Assembly (NCBI GenBank): GCA_020636095.1
Contig: JACJYN010000003.1
Coordinates: 310,001-374,000 of the forward strand
Source: Lewinellaceae bacterium
GTDB taxonomy: Bacteria > Bacteroidota > Bacteroidia > Chitinophagales > Saprospiraceae
Length of the DNA stretch: 64,000 nt
Direction of reading: 5' to 3'
Part shown: piece after piece, positions 40,785-49,395 of the stretch
Numbering within the stretch: position 1 is the first letter of the stretch
How the letters are laid out: each line of letters opens with the position of its first letter
Notes under the pieces: model-generated
Databases searched by the model: none
What the model was told of the DNA's origin: nothing
What the model saw: only the letters and a program-made list of their open reading frames with translations
Program-made: the position numbers and the translations under genes

Positions 40785-42968
40785 ATGAAGAGATGGCTAT
40801 ACCTCTTGCTATTGATCAGCTTTTCTTCGTGTAAAACGGAAAAGGCCAACACCGAATGGGCCCGCTGGGAGCAGCAGGCTGCCAATGTCACCATTATTCG
40901 AGATGACTTTGGCGTACCGCATGTTTATGGCAAAACAGATGCCGATGCTGTTTTCGGCTTGTTGTACGCTCAATGTGAAGACGACTTCCAGCGGGTTGAG
41001 CAAAACTACATCTGGGCCATCGGCCGCCTGGCGGAGGTTGAAGGGGAAGAAGCACTGTACAGCGACCTGCGCGCCCATCTTTTTATGACCAGGGAAGAAG
41101 CGATCGATGAGTACGAGGGCAGCCCGGAATGGTTGAAGCAACTTTGTATCGCCTTTGCGGACGGCATCAATTATTACCTGTATACCCACCCCGAAGTGAA
41201 GCCCCGGCTGTTGTCTCGTTTCGAGCCGTGGATGCCCATGTATTTTAGCGAGGGTTCCATCGGCGGCGATATCGAGCGGGTTTCCACCCAGCGCATCAAA
41301 GCCTTTTATGAAAACCGGGAAGGCTTATCTCTGAATGAGGAAGGGAATGGCCTGGCCTACCCCGATCCGTACGAAGAGCCCCAGGGATCCAACGGTATTG
41401 CCCTTTCGGGACAATTGACCGAATCGGGCCATGCCATGTTATTGATCAACCCGCATACCTCCTTTTACTTCCGGGGCGAGGTGCACGCCGTGAGCGAGGA
41501 AGACCTCAATGCCTACGGGGCCGTTACCTGGGGGCAATTTTTTATTTACCAGGGTTTTAATGAAAAAACCGGCTGGATGCATACTTCCACCTACACGGAT
41601 GTCATCGATGAATTTGTGGAAATCATTGAGGAGCAGGACGGCCGCCTGATGTACAAAGATGGAGCGGAAATGCGGCCGGTAGAAACCCAGGAGGTGGCCC
41701 TGAAATACAAAGACGGTGAGGAGATGAAAGAGAAAACTTTCCCCATCTATCGCACCCACCACGGCCCCATCACCCACATGATAGAAGACAAATGGGTTGC
41801 CACCGCCCTGATGTGGGAACCGGTGAAAGCATTAAGCCAGTCCTACACCCGGACTAAGCTCAGCGGGCAAAACGAGTTCCGGGAGATGATGAACATGCGC
41901 ACCAATTCTTCCAACAACACGGTCTACGCCGATGCAGAAGGTAATATCGCCTATTACCATGGGAATTTTATTCCCGTCCGGGATACTCAATTCGACTACT
42001 CCCAGCCGGTGGATGGCAGCAACCCGGCCACCGACTGGCAGGGCTTACATCCGGTGGAAGAGGCTATTACTGTGGTCAACCCCCCCAACGGATGGATACA
42101 GAATTGCAATTCTACGCCCTTTACCTGTGCCGGGCCGTACAGTCCTAAAAAAGAAGATTATCCGTATTACATGTCGATTGACCGGGAGAATTTTCGGGGC
42201 ATTCATGCTGTGCGGCTTCTGGAAGGAAGCAGTGGGTATACACTCGACAAGCTGATCGAATTGGCCTATGACCCCTATCTTCCCGGGTTTGAAAAGTTGG
42301 TCCCCGGCCTGATTGAGGCCTATGATCAGGCAACTGCCAAAGACCCGGCCCTGGCCGGCCCTATCGAGGAACTGAGGGCGTGGGATCTGAAAACCTCCGC
42401 CGGGTCGGTAGCTATGTCCCTGGCTCACTATTATGGTACGCTATATTACCGGACAGGGACAGCGCCCGAAGGATTGAGCAGTATGGAAGAACTCAACTAT
42501 TTTGGGACAGGCTCTCCACCCGAAGAGCGTCTGGCTGTTTTTTCGGAAGCTGTGAATAAGATCGCCTCTGACTTTGGCCAGTGGAAGACCCCCTGGGGAG
42601 AGATCAATCGTTTTCAGCGGTTGAATGGCGACATCCAACTGCAATTTGACGATATGCAACCTAGCCTACCCGTAGGATTGGCTTCCGGTACCTGGGGGAG
42701 CCTGGCTGCCTTCGGTATGCGTGGCGTCAGCAACACCAAGCGAATATATGGAACCCGGGGCAACAGCTTTGTAGCTGTTGTGGAATTTGGAGACAAAGTG
42801 AAAGCCAAAAGCATTCTGGCCGGCGGACAAAGCGGCGACCCGGCTTCTCCTCACTTTTTTGACCAGGCGCAGCGGTATATTGATGTTCAGTTTAAAGACG
42901 TGGCTTACTACCGGGAGGATGTGGAAAAAAGGGCGGAAACAACGTATCACCCGGGGGAGCGTCATTAA
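40785..42968 (+). CDS. Penicillin acylase family lipoprotein
   Basis: About 727 aa, an Ntn-hydrolase precursor (peptidase S45). The lipobox is LLISFSSC. The alpha part has RDDFGVPHVYGKTDADAVFG; cleavage would expose the N-terminal Ser of the beta chain in EPQGSNGIALSG. Known members deacylate beta-lactams, acyl-homoserine lactones or cyclic lipopeptides; here the substrate is unknown. ATG 40785 was chosen for the lipoprotein signal. The stop shares bases TTAA with the convergent gene. Confidence 0.87.
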   Translation: MKRWLYLLLLISFSSCKTEKANTEWARWEQQAANVTIIRDDFGVPHVYGKTDADAVFGLLYAQCEDDFQRVEQNYIWAIGRLAEVEGEEALYSDLRAHLFMTREEAIDEYEGSPEWLKQLCIAFADGINYYLYTHPEVKPRLLSRFEPWMPMYFSEGSIGGDIERVSTQRIKAFYENREGLSLNEEGNGLAYPDPYEEPQGSNGIALSGQLTESGHAMLLINPHTSFYFRGEVHAVSEEDLNAYGAVTWGQFFIYQGFNEKTGWMHTSTYTDVIDEFVEIIEEQDGRLMYKDGAEMRPVETQEVALKYKDGEEMKEKTFPIYRTHHGPITHMIEDKWVATALMWEPVKALSQSYTRTKLSGQNEFREMMNMRTNSSNNTVYADAEGNIAYYHGNFIPVRDTQFDYSQPVDGSNPATDWQGLHPVEEAITVVNPPNGWIQNCNSTPFTCAGPYSPKKEDYPYYMSIDRENFRGIHAVRLLEGSSGYTLDKLIELAYDPYLPGFEKLVPGLIEAYDQATAKDPALAGPIEELRAWDLKTSAGSVAMSLAHYYGTLYYRTGTAPEGLSSMEELNYFGTGSPPEERLAVFSEAVNKIASDFGQWKTPWGEINRFQRLNGDIQLQFDDMQPSLPVGLASGTWGSLAAFGMRGVSNTKRIYGTRGNSFVAVVEFGDKVKAKSILAGGQSGDPASPHFFDQAQRYIDVQFKDVAYYREDVEKRAETTYHPGERH

Positions 42969-43813
42969 TCTGGCCAACTCAATGGGCCTGAATTGCACAT
43001 TGGAGCTTCCAGCATGAAACGGGCGCCCAGCCGTTGGGCGCTACTAGCGTCCTTCAACCGCAGCACCAGCCAGTCGTCGTATTGTACAACGCTACCCGTC
43101 AGTTGTACCGGTTCGCCGACGATGGGCAGGAGTTGCTGATTGATTGGTTCGCCATCTTCCCCTTCAATGATGAAGTACTGAACCTGCCCGTCATTGCTCA
43201 CGGCTTTAAATATCGGCGGGATACCCCCGGCAATGCAGCGGGCGGCGCAGGAACGGTGGACCTTTCCCTCTCCCGGTTTCATAACCCCGAAGTAGCATTT
43301 GGGATCGGCGATCTCTCCCCGGAGGGTGGTTTGCCCCAGTTCGGTAAGTTGCCGGTTTAAAGGGGCAACATCGAACACATCCAGAATTGACTTTTCCTTT
43401 TGGGTGAGTTCCAGGAGGGTTTTCCCATCGTGATAGATCAGCGTGCCTTCGAGTTTTAATTTCTTGCCGTCCAGCTTCAGCTTTCTTTGGGCTTCCACTT
43501 TTTCCAGTGTTGCTTCTGCGCCGTGTTTGCCGAAACCGATGAGCAGGATGCTTTGAAGGATGGGGTGGCCCTTTGAATCTTTCCCGGTTTCCAACTGGAT
43601 CATAGGCGCCGGTTCCATCCGCAGGGTACCCTCAACGGTTGTGAGCTGGCCTAACTCGAAGGTAGAGGTGGAAAAGGCCTGCTGGCCTTTTACGATGATG
43701 AATGACGCCAAGGCCAGAAGCAGGGCGGCGGCAAGGACAAACACCCGCACCGGCCCGCGAAAGGAGGGAGGCATTTTTTCCAGGTAACCGATGTAGAAGT
43801 CGTTGTTGGGCAT
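42965..43813 (-). CDS. Membrane-anchored cysteine-motif protein of a redox operon, unknown function
   Basis: About 282 aa. One N-terminal helix (VFVLAAALLLALASFIIVKG), then two beta-rich domains. The core motif is DPKCYFGVMKPGEGKVHRSC followed by AARCIAGGIPP, with three Cys and one His, which could bind a metal or a haem. The last ~70 residues look like an OB/SH3-type domain (PVQLTGSVVQYDDWLVLRL). I recall the motif from uncharacterised proteins near Rieske and copper genes but cannot name a family. ATG 43813 is the internal start. Last gene of a four-gene minus-strand group. Confidence 0.6.
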   Translation of the reverse strand: MPNNDFYIGYLEKMPPSFRGPVRVFVLAAALLLALASFIIVKGQQAFSTSTFELGQLTTVEGTLRMEPAPMIQLETGKDSKGHPILQSILLIGFGKHGAEATLEKVEAQRKLKLDGKKLKLEGTLIYHDGKTLLELTQKEKSILDVFDVAPLNRQLTELGQTTLRGEIADPKCYFGVMKPGEGKVHRSCAARCIAGGIPPIFKAVSNDGQVQYFIIEGEDGEPINQQLLPIVGEPVQLTGSVVQYDDWLVLRLKDASSAQRLGARFMLEAPMCNSGPLSWPD

Positions 43814-43902
43814 TTTTCTGATTTTAGGGTTGAAGATATTTAAGCCTGTCCAGGGAGGCGACACCCTTTTTCGAGGCCGGGTCCGGTTGGGAGGGCGTCA
43901 CC

Positions 43903-44936
43903 TCAGAAGACTGCCGCCGCCGGCCTTGGCGTCCCTTCCGGATAAGGTTCGGGGTTGACATACACCTTGCCGTCCACCACCTTTACATCGTAAGTAGCGA
44001 CCTTTTCTGTAAAGGGGGGCGGAGACTTACCGTCTTCCTACCGGTATTGGTAGCCGTGCCAGGGGCAGGTGATGCAGCCGTCGACGATCTTGCCTTCACC
44101 CAGCGGTAGTTCTGGTGTTTGCACACGTTGTTCACAGCCGACAATTTGCCGTCGTATTTGAAGATGGCGATGTTTTCCTGCCGGATGATCACCACTTTGG
44201 CGCGGTTTTCCAAAATCTCATCCACCCGGCAGACGGGCACAAAGCCATCGGCAGCCGTTCCTGCCGGGCGATCTTCCATCCGTTTGCCCTTTATAGCTGC
44301 GGCGAGGTGCAGCCCAGTTACCGCCGCCATTCCCACTCCCAGCAAAGCTGCCCCGGCGGGATAGCCCTCCTGTTGCAGTACGCCCAGCAACACGTGCATT
44401 ACCAGCAAAGCGTAGGCAAAATATACCATCATGTGCAGGCTCTTCCAGATACGGGGCCCCAGGTTGTCCAGCCAGAAGTCGTGGCTGGTGGCCGCCATCA
44501 GGAACAGGATGAGCAGAGCAAAAAATCCAAATACCTGAAAGGGAAACTGCGAGACGGACTGATAGTTGATATTGGAAGTGAAAACAGAAACCAGGGGGTT
44601 GACATCGCCCAAAGCGTGAAACTGAATGATGCTGAATGTGGCGTGTATCAACGCGATGAGAAACATCGTCACGCCCAAATGGCGGCGGTTGTAGAGCAGC
44701 GGCAGGAAGCGGTGGTCGAGCCGGCACAGCGGCCCGATCATCAATATAAGGTGCAGCATGAGGAAGGCCAGCGTGGCTGTAGCCCGGATGATTATTGTTT
44801 CCGGGCTGATCTCGGGGCGAAACAGGAGCTGAAAGGCGGCGAACAGGATCAGGTACAGGGCAATGAGCCCCAGCATGATCCGGTCGTACCGCTTCTTCTG
44901 CCGGTTCCACAGAATGGGAGCATAGTTGACGCTCAT
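43903..44936 (-). pseudogene. Ferric-reductase-like membrane protein fused to a Rieske domain, broken twice
   Basis: The N-terminal ~230 residues are intact: five to six helices with haem-ligand-type histidines (RRHLGVTMFLIALIHATF, KSLHMMVYFAYALLVMHVLLG). A Rieske domain follows. CKHQN, the first ligand pair, is read, then a one-base deletion near 44105-44109 shifts the frame. In the correct frame the second ligand pair is present (KIVDGCITCPWHGYQYR), followed by a TAG at 44038-44040, then EDGKSPPPFTEKVATYDVKV and a natural stop at 43903-43905. Two independent lesions imply a real pseudogene. The intact protein would pass electrons between quinol/haem b and a 2Fe-2S centre. Confidence 0.78.
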
Positions 44937-44939
44937 GGC

Positions 44940-45398
44940 TTAGCGGGATTTTGTCAGTTGGGTTTCGGAATAGGCTTGATGGCGAACCTGGTCGTAAAAG
45001 AACAGGTAGTATTCCGGCCAGGAAGCGGTGAGGCTATCCAGGGGATACCGGTAGATGCCTCGTGGGCCGACGGGGCCGATGGCTTTACCTCGGGCGGGTA
45101 CAGCGCCGCTCTGTGGCGCCAGGTACAAAGTGGATACCGGCCGTTGAGCAGCTTTGGTGAATTGGGCCTCCAGCCAGGCCTGGCCATCCGGCGCCCGGTA
45201 GAGGGTTATATTCCAGTCTTCGTCCATCGCCGAGGCAACAGCTTGCCCTTCGCTGTAAAGAGGCGCTTCTCTAATCAATTCCTCATTGGGCAAAACTGGG
45301 CCGGGGCGGCAAGCCAGGCCCAGTGCAAAGCCTGCTGGCAGCAGCAGGCCCAGCACGATCCAGGTATAGCGATGTCGGTTTCTCAATTTCAGGATCAT
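44940..45398 (-). CDS. Membrane-anchored protein of the redox operon, unknown function
   Basis: A 152-aa protein with one N-terminal helix (YTWIVLGLLLPAGFALGLAC) and a soluble periplasmic part rich in beta strands (DEDWNITLYRAPDGQAWLEA, RYPLDSLTASWPEYYLFFYD). The helix ends in LAC and could be a lipobox. It resembles no family I can name. ATG 45398 overlaps the upstream stop (ATGA). Followed after 3 bp by the Rieske pseudogene, so its partner is lost. Confidence 0.6.
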   Translation of the reverse strand: MILKLRNRHRYTWIVLGLLLPAGFALGLACRPGPVLPNEELIREAPLYSEGQAVASAMDEDWNITLYRAPDGQAWLEAQFTKAAQRPVSTLYLAPQSGAVPARGKAIGPVGPRGIYRYPLDSLTASWPEYYLFFYDQVRHQAYSETQLTKSR

Positions 45399-45610
45399 GA
45401 GCGTTTGCTTTTTGCGATCCACTTTGTAAGCAGCAATGGCCAGAGGGCCATAGCGCCGGGCAGGATCAGCAGCTTGAAAAACCAAGAGGCCTGTATGGCT
45501 TTGGCGTCAATCGCCCCTGCACCCTTCCAGGCGAAAACGAGGGCGAAGAGCAGGCCCAGCAAAAGGTAGAAAAGGAAAAGGTTGACCACTAAGGTGACGA
45601 AGGCTTCCAT
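45395..45610 (-). CDS. Small two-helix membrane protein
   Basis: A 71-aa protein with two hydrophobic segments (LVVNLFLFYLLLGLLFALVF and KLLILPGAMALWPLLLTKW). It overlaps the next gene by 4 bp and is the first gene of the redox operon 45610-42965. Probably an accessory subunit of the membrane complex. Unrecognised. Confidence 0.6.
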   Translation of the reverse strand: MEAFVTLVVNLFLFYLLLGLLFALVFAWKGAGAIDAKAIQASWFFKLLILPGAMALWPLLLTKWIAKSKRS

Positions 45611-45758
45611 GGCGGGGCAGTACGGTTTTAGATGTAAGTGATGCGGTAAATATCTTCAAAAAGATACACAATAAATGGGTTCTTCAAAAAGAAAGCACTC
45701 CGTTGCTGAAAAATGCGCAGCACTTACATCTAAAACTGATGCCAAATAAGAACAATTG

Positions 45759-45790
45759 TTTTCAAAGCAGGTGGAAAGGCCCTACCTTTG
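45759..45790 (+). promoter_or_regulatory. Candidate Bacteroidota promoter for the PurF-like gene
   Basis: TTG at 45759-45761 and TACCTTTG at 45783-45790, separated by 21 bp, match the -33/-7 pattern TTTG/TAnnTTTG of the Bacteroidota housekeeping sigma factor. Transcription would start near 45797, giving a leader of about 100 nt. This is the main content of the 286-bp gap 45611-45896. Confidence 0.6.
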
Positions 45791-45896
45791 CGGCGTGAAA
45801 ACGGCCGAGTTCTGCGGCCGGACATCAGTTATCGGTTGAAAGTTGACGGTTATTGGTTTTATCCCTGGCAACAAACAACGAACAACAAACTACTAC

Positions 45897-47789
45897 ATGA
45901 GCGAACAAATAAAACACGAGTGTGGTATCGCCCTGATCCGGTTGCTTAAGCCACTGGAATACTACCACAAAAAATACGGTACGGCCTTCTACGGCATCAA
46001 CCAATTGCAGTTGCTCATGCAAAAGCAGCGCAACCGCGGCCAGGACGGCGCCGGCATGGCCACCATCAAACTGGACGTCAACCCGGGCAAAAAATACATT
46101 AGCCGCAAACGCAGCATCGCCAGTAATTACCTGGAAGACCTGTTCCAGCAAATCCACCTGCATTTTGACGGCCTGCCAAAGGAAAAACTCAACGACCCGG
46201 CCTGGCTGAAGGAGAATAAGCCCTATATGGGCGAGTTGTTGCTGGGCCACCTGCGCTACGGCACCCACAGCGACAACTCCATAGAGACCTGCCACCCCTT
46301 TCTGCGGCAGAACAACTGGATCACCCGGAACCTCATCGTGGCCGGCAATTTCAAACTGACTAATGTCGATGAGCTGTTCGACGAACTGGTGGACCTGGGC
46401 CAGTACCCCAAAGAAAAATCCGATACCGTAACCGTTCTGGAAAAGATCGGCCACTTCCTCGACGACGAAGTGCAGCGCCTGCACACCTGGTACAAGCCCG
46501 ACGGTTTTTCCAATATGGAAATCAACAACCTGATCTACGACAACCTCGATGTACAGCGCCTGCTGCGCCGCGCCAGCAAGAAATTTGACGGCGGCTACGT
46601 CATGGCGGGCCTGATCGGACACGGAGATGCGTTTGTCCTGCGCGACCCTTCAGGTATCCGCCCCGCTTTTTACTACCACGATGAGGAGGTGGTGGTGGTG
46701 GCTTCCGAGCGGCCGGCCATTCAGACGGTCTTCGATGTTCCTTTTGGCCAGGTGAAGGAACTACAGCGGGGCCATGCCCTGATCGTCAAGAAGAAGGGGG
46801 CGGTTACCGAGAAGCCTTTTATTGATCAGTTGGAACGAAAGGCCTGCTCCTTCGAGCGCATCTACTTCTCCCGAGGCACGGACCGCGACATTTACCTGGA
46901 AAGGAAAAAACTGGGAGAGCAACTGGCGGATGCCGTGCTCGAAGCAGTGGATTTCGACTTCAAACACACCGTTTTCTCCTTCGTTCCCAATACGGCCGAG
47001 ACGGCCTTCTACGGCCTGATGGAGGGCCTGGAAAAGCGGCTCAATGTAATCAAACAGGACAAAATCCTGAAAATGGGCAAGGAGGTTAAACCCAAAAAAC
47101 TGGAGAAAATCCTCGCCTTAAAGCCCCGCATTGAAAAGATCGTCGTAAAGGACGCCAAGCAGCGGACTTTTATCGCCGACACTACCTCCCGGGAGGCCAT
47201 GGTCTCTCACGTTTATGACGTCACCTACGGGATCGTGGAGAACGACCGCGACACGCTGGTTTTGCTCGATGACTCCATCGTTCGGGGCACTACCCTACGG
47301 GATAGTATCATTCAGATCGTGTCCCGCCTCAAGCCTAAAAAGATCGTCATCGTCTCTTCGGCCCCTCAAATCCGCTTTCCGGATTGCTACGGCATTGATA
47401 TGTCCCGTATGAAAGAATTTGTCGCTTTTCGCGCGCTGGTGGCCTTGTTGAAAAAAGACGGCAAAGAGCATCTGCTGGAGGAGGCCTATCAGCGCTGTAA
47501 GGCGCAGGAGTACCTCCCAACTGAGGAGATAACAAATGAAGTGGCCTCCCTGTATGAGGAATATGCCTATGAGAAGGTTTCCAAAAAGATCGCAGAAATT
47601 GTTACCCCACCGAAGATCAAGCCGAAGATCGAAGTGATCTATCAGACCATCGAAGGGCTGCGCCGGGCTTGCCCCAACAACAACGGCGACTGGTACTTCT
47701 CCGGGGAGTACCCCACTCCGGGCGGCAACCGGGTAGTCAACCGCGCGTTTATGAATTTTATGGAAGGGAGTGATAAACGGGCGTATTAA
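45897..47789 (+). CDS. Amidophosphoribosyltransferase-like protein, long form
   Basis: A 630-aa PurF-related enzyme: an Ntn class II glutaminase domain plus a phosphoribosyltransferase domain. Cys9 in KHECGIALIRL would be the N-terminal nucleophile after removal of an 8-residue propeptide; RNRGQDGAGMA and GHLRYGTHS are glutamine-site motifs. The PRPP loop is VLLDDSIVRGTTLRDSI. At ~630 aa it is over 100 residues longer than usual PurF (insert at ~90-190 and a longer C-terminus). Bacteroidota carry this long form, often beside a normal PurF, so it may serve a purine-linked side role. ATG 45897 follows the leader. Confidence 0.85.
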   Translation: MSEQIKHECGIALIRLLKPLEYYHKKYGTAFYGINQLQLLMQKQRNRGQDGAGMATIKLDVNPGKKYISRKRSIASNYLEDLFQQIHLHFDGLPKEKLNDPAWLKENKPYMGELLLGHLRYGTHSDNSIETCHPFLRQNNWITRNLIVAGNFKLTNVDELFDELVDLGQYPKEKSDTVTVLEKIGHFLDDEVQRLHTWYKPDGFSNMEINNLIYDNLDVQRLLRRASKKFDGGYVMAGLIGHGDAFVLRDPSGIRPAFYYHDEEVVVVASERPAIQTVFDVPFGQVKELQRGHALIVKKKGAVTEKPFIDQLERKACSFERIYFSRGTDRDIYLERKKLGEQLADAVLEAVDFDFKHTVFSFVPNTAETAFYGLMEGLEKRLNVIKQDKILKMGKEVKPKKLEKILALKPRIEKIVVKDAKQRTFIADTTSREAMVSHVYDVTYGIVENDRDTLVLLDDSIVRGTTLRDSIIQIVSRLKPKKIVIVSSAPQIRFPDCYGIDMSRMKEFVAFRALVALLKKDGKEHLLEEAYQRCKAQEYLPTEEITNEVASLYEEYAYEKVSKKIAEIVTPPKIKPKIEVIYQTIEGLRRACPNNNGDWYFSGEYPTPGGNRVVNRAFMNFMEGSDKRAY

Positions 47790-48928
47790 ATTTTTCGCAA
47801 CAACGCCCCTGCCCGTTCCAGGGTCTCCTCTGTTTTGGCGAAGCACAGGCGTATCACCTTGTCCGAACTGCCGTTTGAGTAGAAAACCGACACCGGGATA
47901 GCCGCCACGCCCCATTCGGTGGTCATGCGTTTGGCGAATTTCGTATCGGGTTCATCGCTGATGGCGCTGTAGTCGAAGAGGTAGAAATAGGTGCCTTCGC
48001 AGCGCAGTGGCTGTAGCCTGGAGCCCTTCATCGCGTCGAGGAAGAAGTCTCTTTTTTGCTGAAAGAAATCATCCAGGGAGAGGTAGGTTTCCGGATCGGC
48101 CAGGTAGTCGGCCAGGGCGTACTGCATGGGGGTATTGACGGAGAACACATTGAACTGATGTACTTTTCGAAACTCTTCCATCAGGTGGGCGGGCGCCAGG
48201 CAGTAGCCGATCTTCCAGCCCGTGTTGTGGAAGGTCTTGCCGAAGGAATAGGTAGCCAGGCAACGCTCCCACAGGCCGGGGTAACGCAGTACGCTTTGGT
48301 GTTGCTGCCCGTCGTAGATGAGGTGTTCGTACACCTCGTCGCTGAGCACCAGGATATCCGTGCCGGCGGTGAGGTTTTCCAGCGCCTTCAAGTCTTCTGC
48401 TTTCAGAACGGTACCGGTGGGGTTATGGGGCGTATTGATGATGATCATGCGGGTGTGGGCGGTTACCAGTCGGCCAAGTGCTGCCCAGTCGACGCGATAA
48501 TCCGGCGCGCTGAGCTTGTAGGGTACCGGTACCCCGCCGTTGACCTCGATGGAGGGCCGGTAGGAATCGTAGGCCGGCTCGATGAGGATCACCTCGTCGC
48601 CGGAACTAACGAAGGCGGCGATGGCGGTGAAAAGGGCCTGGGTGGCGCCGGCGGTGATGGTGATCTCGGTATCGGGGTTGATGGTGGCGCAATAAAGCCG
48701 TTGCACCTTATCCGCCAACTGCTCCCGCAATACAGGCACGCCTGCCATCGGGGCGTACTGATTGTATCCTTTTTTCATGTACTGGCACACCAGATCGGAC
48801 AGCCGATCGGAGGAGGGGAAGTTGGGAAAACCCTGGGAGAGGTTGATCGCTCCGTGTTCATTGGCCAGGGCGGACATGACGGTGAAAATGGTAGTGCCAA
48901 CGTGGGGCAGTTTGGAGGTGAATTGCAT
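47786..48928 (-). CDS. PLP-dependent methionine/aromatic aminotransferase (YbdL-like)
   Basis: A 380-aa class I/II aminotransferase: NLSQGFPNFPSS at the N-terminus, NTPHNPTGTVL and the Lys-containing SFGKTFHNTGWKIGY. This matches the YbdL/kynurenine aminotransferase branch, which transaminates Met, Phe and Tyr. In this context it could turn Tyr into 4-hydroxyphenylpyruvate, a homogentisate precursor for the prenyl-quinol genes 1-6 kb away. That link is inference. Its stop overlaps the PurF-like stop in TTAA; it follows the pterin dehydratase gene by 7 bp. Confidence 0.85.
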   Translation of the reverse strand: MQFTSKLPHVGTTIFTVMSALANEHGAINLSQGFPNFPSSDRLSDLVCQYMKKGYNQYAPMAGVPVLREQLADKVQRLYCATINPDTEITITAGATQALFTAIAAFVSSGDEVILIEPAYDSYRPSIEVNGGVPVPYKLSAPDYRVDWAALGRLVTAHTRMIIINTPHNPTGTVLKAEDLKALENLTAGTDILVLSDEVYEHLIYDGQQHQSVLRYPGLWERCLATYSFGKTFHNTGWKIGYCLAPAHLMEEFRKVHQFNVFSVNTPMQYALADYLADPETYLSLDDFFQQKRDFFLDAMKGSRLQPLRCEGTYFYLFDYSAISDEPDTKFAKRMTTEWGVAAIPVSVFYSNGSSDKVIRLCFAKTEETLERAGALLRKI

Positions 48929-48935
48929 AGGGCCT

Positions 48936-49178
48936 CTACTGATATTTTTTATACACCTTATCAATCGCCTCCGCCAGCTTGTGGTCCTGCTCGGTGACCG
49001 TACTTCCCGCATCATGCGTATTCAAAGCAAAATCAACCGTATTGTAAACATTGTGCCAGTCCGGATGGTGTTGCATCTTCTCGGCATGGAAGGCCACTTC
49101 CGTCATAAAAGCGAACGCTTCGGTAAAATCTTTAAATTTAAAGGAGGCTTTGAGCTGGTTGTTTTCTTCTTTCCACAT
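48936..49178 (-). CDS. phhB: 4a-hydroxytetrahydrobiopterin dehydratase
   Basis: An 80-aa pterin-4a-carbinolamine dehydratase with the family motif EKMQHHPDWHNVYNTV (catalytic histidines). It recycles the pterin cofactor of aromatic amino acid hydroxylases, such as Phe to Tyr. ATG 49178 follows the usual N-terminus MWKEENNQL. Forms an operon with the aminotransferase. No phenylalanine hydroxylase is in the window. Confidence 0.88.
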   Translation of the reverse strand: MWKEENNQLKASFKFKDFTEAFAFMTEVAFHAEKMQHHPDWHNVYNTVDFALNTHDAGSTVTEQDHKLAEAIDKVYKKYQ

Positions 49179-49298
49179 GGTTGTTAATGGTTGAAAATGT
49201 AAAGATGTAAACGTTTGAACGTGTAAATGTTCGGGCAAAGGCTCAATAAAATTAAGTATCTTTTAGAACTAAAACCGCTTTTTACCTGAACTACTTCG

Positions 49299-49306
49299 TA
49301 GGTTTG
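49299..49306 (+). promoter_or_regulatory. Candidate -7 promoter box before the geranylgeranyl reductase
   Basis: TAGGTTTG matches TAnnTTTG. No good -33 TTTG exists at the expected distance; a T-run at 49279-49283 is the closest. The transcript would have an ~80-nt leader. Confidence 0.35.
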
Positions 49307-49395
49307 GGGTTCGAATGTAAATAAATTATGGCGTCCTTTCTGTTTCCACAAATTAACATTCCAAGCCAGGGCATTTGCTAAAATATAATACGACT

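Noticed and set aside
44115..45569. 484-aa plus-strand open frame
   Set aside because: Runs antisense through three redox-operon genes; Gln/His-rich translation typical of a shadow.
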